A DNA stretch of 30,068 nucleotides, taken from IMG/VR virus record IMGVR_UViG_3300030012_002049, positions 1-30,068 of that record. One strand, given 5' to 3'. Origin of the DNA: a virus. Numbering within the stretch: position 1 is the first letter of the stretch; each line of letters begins with the position of its first letter. The position numbers and the translations under genes were made by a program. Below the pieces are notes generated by a model. That model was not told where the DNA came from and ran no database searches. It saw only the letters and a program-made list of their open reading frames with translations. This document shows positions 1 through 6,756 of the stretch, piece after piece.

Positions 1-98
1 TTTTTAATTTTTTTATTGTCCATAATATATATAATTTGAACCACTTGGTTCTTCATGTTGTTTGTACTTAACTTCTTTTAATGTTTCATCTTTTTGAT
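1..98. repeat. Terminal direct repeat, left copy (circular contig overlap)
   Basis: These 98 bases are identical to 29968-30065 when aligned base by base. The match continues to 101 bases with one mismatch (C at 99, T at 30066). The repeat covers the 3' end of the 397-aa virion gene and its short downstream spacer, an unlikely place for a packaging terminus. The simplest reading is an assembly overlap of a circular or circularly permuted genome of about 29,967 bp. A true short terminal repeat is the alternative. Confidence 0.93.
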
Positions 99-1206
99 CA
101 ATATACAATTTGCCTTCTTCAATTTGACCATTTATAACAAAAAAGTTCTGTGTCGCAGAATTCGTTGTTGCTCCATATCTAAAATTATAAAAGAAATTTC
201 CTTTACTTAATACTGTTCCCGAAGCATCTATACTTTCTGGGTTCCAAGCTGTTGCAAATGCACTTCCATAATTAAAAGGCGTTGAAGGTACTAAAAACAA
301 ACGAGAACCATTAGTTCCCCATACTTTTGATCCTGTTCCTGCATTACCACCACTAGCATCATATAAAGTTAATTCAAAAGCATTAGAGATAGAAGTTTCT
401 AAAAGTATATTAGTGGTTTGTGGTTTACTTGTTATTTCGGTAATTTTATAATAATTATTAGGATTTATGTTATCTTCAAAATCATATGAGTAACCAACAG
501 GAGCATTACTTTTTATCGTTATTACCATTCCTGTGTCAATAGTATTAACTGCAATTACTTCAAGCCATCGTGTTCCATCAGCTTGTGCTTGTACTTGTGT
601 AATACCTTGATTTGCAAAAGAATTATTTATTGCAGTTCCATCTAATGCAGACATATTGAAATAATACGTGCCTGTTTCTAAATCTGTAACTTTCAAATCT
701 TTATAATATGTAGCTCCAATTAGTTGTGTTGTTGCTTTAATATTACCTGTGTTAAAATTACTTTTACGTACAGTTAATGTTCCAATTTGTCCATCACTTT
801 TTAATGGATGTGTTATAACACTTCTATGTGTTATTGCAACAGGAGATGTAGCTTCAAAAACTTTATATTTGTAATATCCAACAGGCAATCCTACGAAAAA
901 ACCATTTAGAATTGCATTAATTCTGTCTTGCAATGCTATAAATGCGAATGGAGATAACGTTAATCTTGTATATCTGTCTTTAATTGTAGGTTTATAACCA
1001 TAAGCAAATTGTGTACTACTTTCTGTTGTTGTTGCATCAGGATTGTGTAATTCCAAAGAATAAGTTTGACCCATATCATTTGTAATCTCAAACAAATATT
1101 TAATATGGAATTCATTTGAAGAAACTGTTGTGTCAATTCTTTTATCCTCAGTTGTTATATAAACAAAATTGCCTTTGGTAGGTGTTTCGTAATCAAGATG
1201 TATCAT
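13..1206 (-). CDS. Virion structural protein, 397 aa, possible domain insertion
   Basis: The function is not established; it is probably a virion protein. The N-terminal ~130 residues contain a beta-rich region ending in GYYKYKVFEATS, and the last ~35 residues contain EVKYKQHEE and end in YIYYGQ. In Bacteroidetes phages I associate these two ends with a shorter (~150-aa) structural protein. Here roughly 200 extra residues, rich in T, N, S and G, lie between them, which suggests an inserted beta-sandwich domain. There is no signal peptide or membrane segment. It is the first gene after the terminator at 1253-1273. In the circular genome it sits 12 nt upstream of the 92-aa gene starting at 29967, so it likely begins the block leading to the portal and lysis genes. 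The start directly follows the leader motif at 1204-1219. Confidence 0.7.
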   Translation of the reverse strand: MIHLDYETPTKGNFVYITTEDKRIDTTVSSNEFHIKYLFEITNDMGQTYSLELHNPDATTTESSTQFAYGYKPTIKDRYTRLTLSPFAFIALQDRINAILNGFFVGLPVGYYKYKVFEATSPVAITHRSVITHPLKSDGQIGTLTVRKSNFNTGNIKATTQLIGATYYKDLKVTDLETGTYYFNMSALDGTAINNSFANQGITQVQAQADGTRWLEVIAVNTIDTGMVITIKSNAPVGYSYDFEDNINPNNYYKITEITSKPQTTNILLETSISNAFELTLYDASGGNAGTGSKVWGTNGSRLFLVPSTPFNYGSAFATAWNPESIDASGTVLSKGNFFYNFRYGATTNSATQNFFVINGQIEEGKLYIDQKDETLKEVKYKQHEEPSGSNYIYYGQ

Positions 1207-1219
1207 AATATATAATAGA
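1204..1219 (-). promoter_or_regulatory. Start-codon leader motif, copy 1
   Basis: A 16-nt sequence, TCTATTATATATTATG on the minus strand, ends in the start codon of the 397-aa gene. It is identical at 4368-4383 and 13810-13825, each time at a start codon that follows an intergenic gap. It may be a translation-initiation leader in a genome without Shine-Dalgarno sites, or a -10-like element for leaderless transcripts. The function is inferred. Confidence 0.4.
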
Positions 1220-1242
1220 AAAACTATTAATTTATTTGTATT

Positions 1243-1273
1243 ATAAAAGAAAAAGAGGGCATATAACCCTCTT
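1243..1273 (-). terminator. Intrinsic terminator after the capsid/tail-tube genes
   Basis: AAGAGGG (1253-1259) pairs with CCCTCTT (1267-1273) in a perfect 7-bp stem with a 7-nt loop. Read on the minus strand, the stem is followed directly by a T-rich stretch (TTTTTCTTTTATAA), the classic form of a Rho-independent terminator. On the plus strand no T-run follows, so it acts in one direction. It lies in the 107-nt gap between the 206-aa tail protein and the 397-aa virion protein, and would end the long transcript from the early promoter. Confidence 0.82.
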
Positions 1274-1313
1274 AATCAATCAAAAAATATATAAAAACAT
1301 TACTGTTTAGAAT

Positions 1314-1934
1314 TTATGATATATCTACTGTTACGTTAGCAAATGCATTATTGTCAAATGGCACCGTAGTATAATCAGCTACAACCTGTGTAACATCTTC
1401 TTCCATTCCATCGAAAGTCCAAGAATAACCATTATGATCTCCAAAACCTGCTCCACTTAAATTAGTTCCACTATTTAAACGCATACCATTTCTAATACCC
1501 ATGCAAAGTATAATATTTTTACCATTTGCTTTTAATTGATTTAGTTCTGCAAATATAACTAATTTTACTGTTGATAATAATTTTAACTCATTTTGATCTG
1601 CAGTGCTTAAATGATTTAATTTAATAGTTATTTGTGGTGTGTAATGTACAGTTCCATTTTCTGTAGAACCAACAATTGTTTCTGTAAAACTACTTTCACC
1701 ACGTGGTAAACTGTATCTCCTTAAAGCCGAACCATTTGCCATATTAATATCAGTAACTTCTTGGTCTGGTGCTGTACCTGTTATAATTATACCTGTTCCA
1801 AGTATTTCACCAGTACCTGCGTTAGCATCGAAATCATCATATTGTCCAAAATAAACATTTTTAATACCACCAGCAATTCTATCGCATTGTAATTGCCTTC
1901 CTTTTGTTAAATTGCTACAAGATGTTGTACTCAT
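1314..1934 (-). CDS. Putative major tail tube protein, 206 aa
   Basis: This is probably a major structural protein, most likely the tail tube subunit. The N-terminus has CSNLTKGRQLQCDRIAGGI followed by VYFGQYDDFD, a Cys-rich opening that I associate with a protein encoded next to the capsid gene in many Bacteroidetes phages. The rest is beta-rich, with no membrane segment. The C-terminal half carries GFGDHNGYSWTFDGMEED, matching the 'GD..GY.lTf...E' ending of those proteins. It lies 58 nt downstream of the major capsid gene, separated by an imperfect hairpin, and is followed by a strong terminator, as expected for abundantly made virion proteins. A capsid-decoration role is the alternative. 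Confidence 0.6.
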   Translation of the reverse strand: MSTTSCSNLTKGRQLQCDRIAGGIKNVYFGQYDDFDANAGTGEILGTGIIITGTAPDQEVTDINMANGSALRRYSLPRGESSFTETIVGSTENGTVHYTPQITIKLNHLSTADQNELKLLSTVKLVIFAELNQLKANGKNIILCMGIRNGMRLNSGTNLSGAGFGDHNGYSWTFDGMEEDVTQVVADYTTVPFDNNAFANVTVDIS

Positions 1935-1954
1935 GTTATTTATTTTTAAGTTAA

Positions 1955-1978
1955 GGTAGAGGTTTTTACACCCCTACC
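1955..1978 (-). promoter_or_regulatory. Imperfect hairpin downstream of the capsid gene
   Basis: GGTAG-A-GG (1955-1962) pairs with CC-C-CTACC (1971-1978), giving 5 + 2 base pairs around one A/C mismatch and an 8-nt loop. It sits between the capsid stop codon and the tail-tube start. No strong T-run follows it on the minus strand, so partial termination, an RNA-processing site or protection of the capsid mRNA end are all possible. Confidence 0.4.
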
Positions 1979-1992
1979 ATTATTCTAGTTTA

Positions 1993-2907
1993 TTATGCTA
2001 CTAAAACGATTTCAGAACCAATACCTTGTTTTGTACCACCACTATATCTTGCTACTACTCTCATGTTATCTGAACCATCTAAGTTTGCCATATCCATAAT
2101 TTGTATTCTTGTATGATCACTTAGTAAGTCAGTACCAAAAAATAAGTTGGATTTTTGAGCACATACTAAAACATCATCTCTCATTCCTGGACATACTGCA
2201 AGTTTTAATCCTTCGAAAACAGGCTCGTAGTCTCCTGTCATTGTATAAGCATTTAAGTAACCTTGTGAAGAAACTTTAGATACATATAATCTGTAAGACT
2301 TAGGTGACATATAAATATATAAATCTTCTTTTGTATATACAGTAGTTGGAATTGCCGCAGATAAATTTTGTAAGTTAGTAACAATGTTAGAAACATCATA
2401 AGCAGTTCCTGCACCACCTACGTTTGCAACATCAATAACTGTTGCATCATTAATTAAATGTCCATTACCTGCATGAGCAAAACCTGTAAATTGTCCTGCT
2501 GTTGTGTTGATACCATTCCAAATAGAACCTTCTACTCCATCTGCAATAATACCACCTAAGTAAGATATAACATAATCTTCAAAACTTGCTGGTGGTGGTG
2601 CACCTGCTCCTGCTCTCATTTGTAATGCTTCCCAACTGTCAAGTAATTCTTTCTTACAAAGATCAGTGTTAATCATTAATAGTTTTGGTTCAAGAACATT
2701 CTCAGTTAGATTCAAATCTCCTGCACCATTAAAATTACAAGTAGCGTCTTGTATCATTGACGTAGCATCCATTTTTTGGATGTTTGTTTTAAACTTAATA
2801 TTTTCTATCGAAGTTAAAAAGTCTAAAGATTTTGCTTCCTTTAGTGCCGCGGAAATATAAAATCCTGCCGCCTTTCCACTAAAGTTTGATGTTGTGTTCA
2901 AAGCCAT
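1993..2907 (-). CDS. Major capsid protein, HK97-like, 304 aa
   Basis: This protein forms the icosahedral shell. Its length and position directly after scaffold and XkdF-like protease genes fit a major capsid protein. Visible features are an N-terminal region likely trimmed or helical (SGKAAGFYISAALKEAKSLD), an acidic/helical domain with SIWNGINTTAGQFTGFAHAG around residues 125-145, and a YIYMSPKSYRLYVSK segment near 205-220. A late beta-strand region ends in the short C-terminus GIGSEIVLVA. These are typical of HK97-fold capsid proteins of Bacteroidetes phages. It starts 18 nt after the scaffold stop, behind an A/T-rich leader without a Shine-Dalgarno sequence. A hairpin at 1955-1978 follows. 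I see no internal frameshift or insertion. Confidence 0.88.
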   Translation of the reverse strand: MALNTTSNFSGKAAGFYISAALKEAKSLDFLTSIENIKFKTNIQKMDATSMIQDATCNFNGAGDLNLTENVLEPKLLMINTDLCKKELLDSWEALQMRAGAGAPPPASFEDYVISYLGGIIADGVEGSIWNGINTTAGQFTGFAHAGNGHLINDATVIDVANVGGAGTAYDVSNIVTNLQNLSAAIPTTVYTKEDLYIYMSPKSYRLYVSKVSSQGYLNAYTMTGDYEPVFEGLKLAVCPGMRDDVLVCAQKSNLFFGTDLLSDHTRIQIMDMANLDGSDNMRVVARYSGGTKQGIGSEIVLVA

Positions 2908-2925
2908 TTTTTAAAATTTTAATTA

Positions 2926-3618
2926 TTATTTATTTAAATTATATAAAAACTTTTCTTGTTTAGAAAGTCTGTTCCATTCTCTTTTGCTTATTTCAGGTTT
3001 GTCAGTACTGAACTTATTTGTGTTTATAGGATTATCTGCAGGTTTTTCACTTAATTGTACTTTAAGTTTTTCATTTTCTGCTTTTAATTCTGCTATTAAG
3101 TCATCATGTGAAAACTCAACCACTTCTGTTGTTTTTGTTGTAACAGTTTTTGGACTATCACTTTTTTCCTCTACTGTTTCTGGAGTTTCTACAGAAAGTT
3201 CTTCGGACATTTCCTCTTTATCTTTACCAAATTCTTTAGCAAGTTCATCAATTGCTTGTTCTAATTTAGTCATTCTTTCTTCTATTTCCTCGTATTTGTG
3301 GTCAGGTTTGTGTTTCATTTCTTCTTCATTCATTTCTTCTTCTTCCGCTTCCACTTCTTCTTCTTCTTCTTCCATAACCATTGCCACTTTTCCTTCTTCC
3401 TCTACTTTAAATGTTTTACCATCTTCTGTCTTATAAGTTCCAACAGGTAATGGTATTGTAGTTCCATCTTCTGTTAATACAGAAATTTCGATACCTTCTG
3501 CTAAACCTTCTGCTTCAGAAACAATAATTGTTCCATCTTCTAATTTAGCTTGGTATTCTAATTGCACTTCTTTTTCTTCAAGTCCTAAGGCTTGTTTTAT
3601 TTGAGTTTTTAGATCCAT
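2926..3618 (-). CDS. Capsid scaffolding protein, 230 aa
   Basis: This is a highly charged, mostly helical protein placed between protease and capsid genes, the usual spot for a scaffold. Residues 15-80 form a small beta-rich domain with repeats such as LEDGTIIVSEAEGLAEG and TYKTEDGKTFKVEEEGK. Residues 82-101 are an almost unbroken Glu run. Residues 108-140 and 170-192 look like coiled coils. The C-terminus (SKREWNRLSKQEKFLYNL) is a basic helix-turn-helix-like tail, in scaffolds often the part that binds the capsid protein. It probably directs shell assembly and is cleaved by the upstream protease. Its start is 26 nt from a CTATTATAT sequence resembling the leader motif of the protease gene. 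Confidence 0.8.
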   Translation of the reverse strand: MDLKTQIKQALGLEEKEVQLEYQAKLEDGTIIVSEAEGLAEGIEISVLTEDGTTIPLPVGTYKTEDGKTFKVEEEGKVAMVMEEEEEEVEAEEEEMNEEEMKHKPDHKYEEIEERMTKLEQAIDELAKEFGKDKEEMSEELSVETPETVEEKSDSPKTVTTKTTEVVEFSHDDLIAELKAENEKLKVQLSEKPADNPINTNKFSTDKPEISKREWNRLSKQEKFLYNLNK

Positions 3619-3656
3619 AGTTTTTACTTTTTTAATATAATAGAATTGTTAGTTGT

Positions 3657-4370
3657 TTATTTGATTTCTTTAATTATTTCATTTAATGCGCTAAGTATAT
3701 CATGATCACTTGGTTGCTTTTCTGACATTTTTTGCATCTTATCTACAAAATAACCTTCTATACTTAATCCTTTAAGTTCACCTGATTTAATTTTTTTCCA
3801 CAACTCATCATTTTCTATCTTCATTTTTACAAACCAAGTTCCATTTGGTAAATCATAACCATATAATTTTGACTTATCCATATCTCCTTCTTTTACCCAA
3901 CTTTCTACAGTTAGTACACCTGCCACTCTATCTTGGTGTTCATACGTTGCTTTGTGGTGGTTATTATGTTTTAAATATAACTCAGATGCCTGTTTTACTG
4001 TTTCAGGACTAAAGTACACATAATATTCTGTATCTGTGTTAGGATCATACCTAAATATTTGTTTATTTGGTATAAGTGCAGGACTAACAAGCATTCTTTT
4101 GTCATCATCAACTTTTGCGAATGTTAAATTATGCTTTTCTTTACCAAAAAACACAAAATCTTGCTCAATTGCAGGTGCTGACACTAAAGATATAGCATCA
4201 ATTGCTAATTCTTTGCTTGTGTCCTCTATAATTAATTCAACTATTTTAGTTGTTTTTTCTTCTTCGTAATAATCTTTGTTTGCTTCACGACATTCTTCTA
4301 TCGTTTCATATTCACAGTTTCCTGTGTTTCCATGTTTGTATTTTCCGTTATTGCATTTTTTACAAGGCAT
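3657..4370 (-). CDS. XkdF-like prohead serine protease, 237 aa
   Basis: This is the capsid maturation protease, expected to cut scaffold and capsid proteins inside the prohead. The core (about residues 42-210) matches the XkdF-like serine protease family (Peptidase_S78_2): AIDAISLVSAPAIEQDFVFF at 56-75, a candidate catalytic His145 in TYEHQD, Glu156 in VESWV, and candidate nucleophile Ser203 in GLSIEGYF. The N-terminus (residues 3-27) carries four Cys in PCKKC...GNC...EEC, a possible zinc-binding knob. The gene lies 37 nt after the tape measure gene and 38 nt before scaffold. Its start codon is the end of leader motif copy 2. Catalytic residue assignments follow the family pattern and are not proven here. 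Confidence 0.85.
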   Translation of the reverse strand: MPCKKCNNGKYKHGNTGNCEYETIEECREANKDYYEEEKTTKIVELIIEDTSKELAIDAISLVSAPAIEQDFVFFGKEKHNLTFAKVDDDKRMLVSPALIPNKQIFRYDPNTDTEYYVYFSPETVKQASELYLKHNNHHKATYEHQDRVAGVLTVESWVKEGDMDKSKLYGYDLPNGTWFVKMKIENDELWKKIKSGELKGLSIEGYFVDKMQKMSEKQPSDHDILSALNEIIKEIK

Positions 4371-4383
4371 AATATATAATAGA
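4368..4383 (-). promoter_or_regulatory. Start-codon leader motif, copy 2
   Basis: This is the same 16-nt sequence as at 1204-1219 and 13810-13825, ending in the start codon of the XkdF-like protease, in a 37-nt intergenic gap. It is either a translation leader or a promoter-like element. Confidence 0.4.
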
Positions 4384-4407
4384 TTTTATAGTTATTTATT
4401 TGTTTTT

Positions 4408-5847
4408 CTAAATTGTTGATCTCCTTCTTATCGTTTCTAATTTGTTTTGACTGTTTGTCATGTCATCAGTAACCACAAATGCTTGAACAGGTTCAGGTGC
4501 TTGAACTCCACCTAAATCAAATGATCCTGATAATAAACTTGGTGTTGGTGTTCCACCACCTCCTGCTCCTGCTCCTGCTGAACCTTCTCCACCTGGTCCT
4601 TGTCCTGATGCTATTTTTCTAATCTGTAATGCTGCAAAAGTACCAGCAATTCCTGCTTGTATAAAATTATATCCTGGTATTAGGATATTTAATGGAGATG
4701 CAGATGCAGTTTTAAATGCGTTTTGTACAGATTCAACTCCACTTATAGTTGCTTGTGTTATTGCTACACCTTTTGCTAATGCTGTTCCTTTTCCTGCCGC
4801 TTCACCTAAAATTGCTAATCCTTGCTTAGCCATTGATTTTTTAGCATCAAGAACCATTTTTTCATTTTCTGCTTCTTGTTTTTTCCTTCTTTTTTCATCT
4901 TCAAATGCTTCGGTGTTTGCTTCTGCTAATTCAGTAACAGCTTCCATACCTAATCTTGGTATAGTTATTAGAGTACCTGTAAGTTGTGCATCTTGGTCTT
5001 TTAATTCTTGTAACTCCTCATCTCGTTTTGTTTGCGCTTCTTTTTTTATTGCATTAATTTTGTTATTAAGTTCGATTTGTTTTGTTAAACTTTCTCCTCT
5101 AATATTTGCTAAATTAATTTCTAATTGTGCTTCTCTATCTAAATCTTCTTGGTTTTTTATTTTATCTTTGTTTCTGTCTTTTTCTATTTGTACAGCTTTT
5201 TCTGCATTTGCAATCCTTTTTGCTAATAAATTATTTTCAATATCAAAAGCATCTTGTGCCGCTTTTAACCTTACTTGTTCTGACTTTGTAGTATCTTCTG
5301 CAATCAATTTTAATTCCTCTATATCCGCCCTACGTTTTGCTGTTTCTACAGATAGGTCTCTTTCATCATCTCGCAATTTTTGGAATGCTTTAGATAAGGC
5401 TAACGCTGATAAAGTATCTGTTTTTATTTCTGTTCCCATTTTTTTGAAAGAATTACCCATATCTGATAATCCTTCTTTAAATTTACCATCTAATATTTTT
5501 GCTATACCACCACCAAATTGTGCTACACGATCAATTAATACTCTAAATGTTGCACTTAATCCAGCCATTGCTGTTTCAAAAATCTCTGCACCTCTTTTTG
5601 TTTGTGTAAAATATGTGGCTAACGATCCAATAGCAACTACAAATGCACCAATTCCTGTTGATATTATACCTGCTTTTATTGATCTAAAAGATTTTTTAGC
5701 TGTTGCTGTCATTGTAGCAAAACCACCCTTAACATCTTTCAAAGATACACCCATAAAACTTATTTCTTGTGCTAATTCTTGTGCATCTTTTGTAGTGTCT
5801 TTTATATCCGATTTAACTTTTAACGTTACTTCCTGTGTTGTACTCAT
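4408..5847 (-). CDS. Tail tape measure protein, 479 aa
   Basis: This protein sets tail length and is likely threaded through the tube. It has the expected architecture: an N-terminal region with a hydrophobic stretch (about 58-80, GIISTGIGAFVVAIGSLATY), a long charged coiled coil (about 150-340), then an Ala/Gly-rich hydrophobic region (340-411, with ALAKGVAITQATISGVESVQ). A Gly-rich linker (415-434) and a tail ending in ETIRRRSTI follow. The ending VQAFVVTDDMTNSQNKLE is one I associate with tape measures of Bacteroidetes phages. At about 1.5 angstrom per residue the tail would be roughly 70 nm, short for a siphovirus. Unusually, it follows the baseplate and fibre genes and precedes the head protease. 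Confidence 0.85.
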   Translation of the reverse strand: MSTTQEVTLKVKSDIKDTTKDAQELAQEISFMGVSLKDVKGGFATMTATAKKSFRSIKAGIISTGIGAFVVAIGSLATYFTQTKRGAEIFETAMAGLSATFRVLIDRVAQFGGGIAKILDGKFKEGLSDMGNSFKKMGTEIKTDTLSALALSKAFQKLRDDERDLSVETAKRRADIEELKLIAEDTTKSEQVRLKAAQDAFDIENNLLAKRIANAEKAVQIEKDRNKDKIKNQEDLDREAQLEINLANIRGESLTKQIELNNKINAIKKEAQTKRDEELQELKDQDAQLTGTLITIPRLGMEAVTELAEANTEAFEDEKRRKKQEAENEKMVLDAKKSMAKQGLAILGEAAGKGTALAKGVAITQATISGVESVQNAFKTASASPLNILIPGYNFIQAGIAGTFAALQIRKIASGQGPGGEGSAGAGAGGGGTPTPSLLSGSFDLGGVQAPEPVQAFVVTDDMTNSQNKLETIRRRSTI

Positions 5848-5850
5848 AAT

Positions 5851-6756
5851 TTACGATATTAATGTTTCACTTATTACCTCATGTAATGTAACTGACGCGC
5901 TCCATAAGTTTTGTACATTATTTCTGTCTTGTACATTTACACTAATTGATGGAACTCCACCTGTTGTGCTATCTGCCATAACACAAGTTCCATTTTGTCC
6001 TATTTTTGCAATATTCCTACTAAAACCTACTACAAAACTCATATTTCCTGCTCTGTCAATTTTTACTGCTCCTCTAATATTACGATATGAATAATTTCCA
6101 TTTACTCCACTTGTACCTCCTAATTCTAATCTAGTTATATATATATCGTAACCAATTATTGAGTTGTTTTGTACATTTATGAAGCTAGAACCATCTCCTT
6201 GTATAGTCATGTTTGTTGCTGTATTATCTCTAGTGACACAACTTAGTTCTAATGTTGATGTTTGCCTTCTACTGTTAAAAGATATGTCAGGTATATCTCC
6301 ACCATCACCTAAATTAGTTACTTGTGTTTGTCCTCCTGCTATTAATATTTCTCCCTGTCTTTGTAATTTACCATTAGAGCCACCTATTATTGCTGAATTT
6401 TTAATCCCTGTTACTGTTTCATGATCACTTCCTAATAACATGGTATTACAATTATAACTTTTATTAGTGTTGTTTGTTCCTACTATTAAATTGTTTTGAG
6501 AAAATGCTTCAATGTCATTTTTAACACCTAAAACTTTTTTATCTCTACCTCTTAACGCCTTCATCATGTCAGGTTTAGGAACAAATGCACTACAAGTACC
6601 TGTAGCAACATTGTATCTATATCCATACGCTTCACAAGTAATTTGATCAGCAGGTAAATCTGTCAATGTTCCATCTGTAAACGTAACCAATCCTGTGTCA
6701 TCAACAGAATGTGGTGTTAATACTAATCCTCTTTTTTTTGTTATTGTTCTGCTCAT
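5851..6756 (-). CDS. Putative tail fibre/adhesin, 301 aa
   Basis: This is probably a trimeric fibre or receptor-binding protein. Residues about 86-150 show short repeats of the kind seen in YadA-like heads and phage fibres (NNLIVGTNN, NTMLLGSDHETVTGIKN, NSAIIGGSNGKL, GEILIAGGQ), a left-handed beta-roll pattern. The C-terminal ~140 residues form a separate beta-rich domain (TIQGDGSSFINVQNNSIIGY, NLWSASVTLHEVI), likely the binding head or trimer tip. The N-terminus (MSRTITKKRGLVLTPHS, then CEAYGYRYNVATGTC) may anchor it to the tail. The stop lies 3 nt before the tape measure start, and the start overlaps the preceding stop, so expression is coupled to the baseplate genes. Confidence 0.65.
   Translation of the reverse strand: MSRTITKKRGLVLTPHSVDDTGLVTFTDGTLTDLPADQITCEAYGYRYNVATGTCSAFVPKPDMMKALRGRDKKVLGVKNDIEAFSQNNLIVGTNNTNKSYNCNTMLLGSDHETVTGIKNSAIIGGSNGKLQRQGEILIAGGQTQVTNLGDGGDIPDISFNSRRQTSTLELSCVTRDNTATNMTIQGDGSSFINVQNNSIIGYDIYITRLELGGTSGVNGNYSYRNIRGAVKIDRAGNMSFVVGFSRNIAKIGQNGTCVMADSTTGGVPSISVNVQDRNNVQNLWSASVTLHEVISETLIS

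Noticed and set aside
1-98. True packaging direct terminal repeat
   Set aside because: It covers the coding end of one gene and part of a 12-nt spacer, and is the size of a typical assembler overlap; a circular closure is simpler.
2984-3436. Plus-strand open frame rich in Ser opposite the scaffold gene
   Set aside because: The Ser runs are the reverse complement of the scaffold Glu codons; it is a shadow frame.
4913-6094. Long plus-strand open frame (393 codons) opposite tape measure and fibre genes
   Set aside because: It lies wholly antisense to well-supported genes, has a Ser/Ile/Phe-rich low-complexity product with no family pattern, and results from codon bias of the opposite strand.
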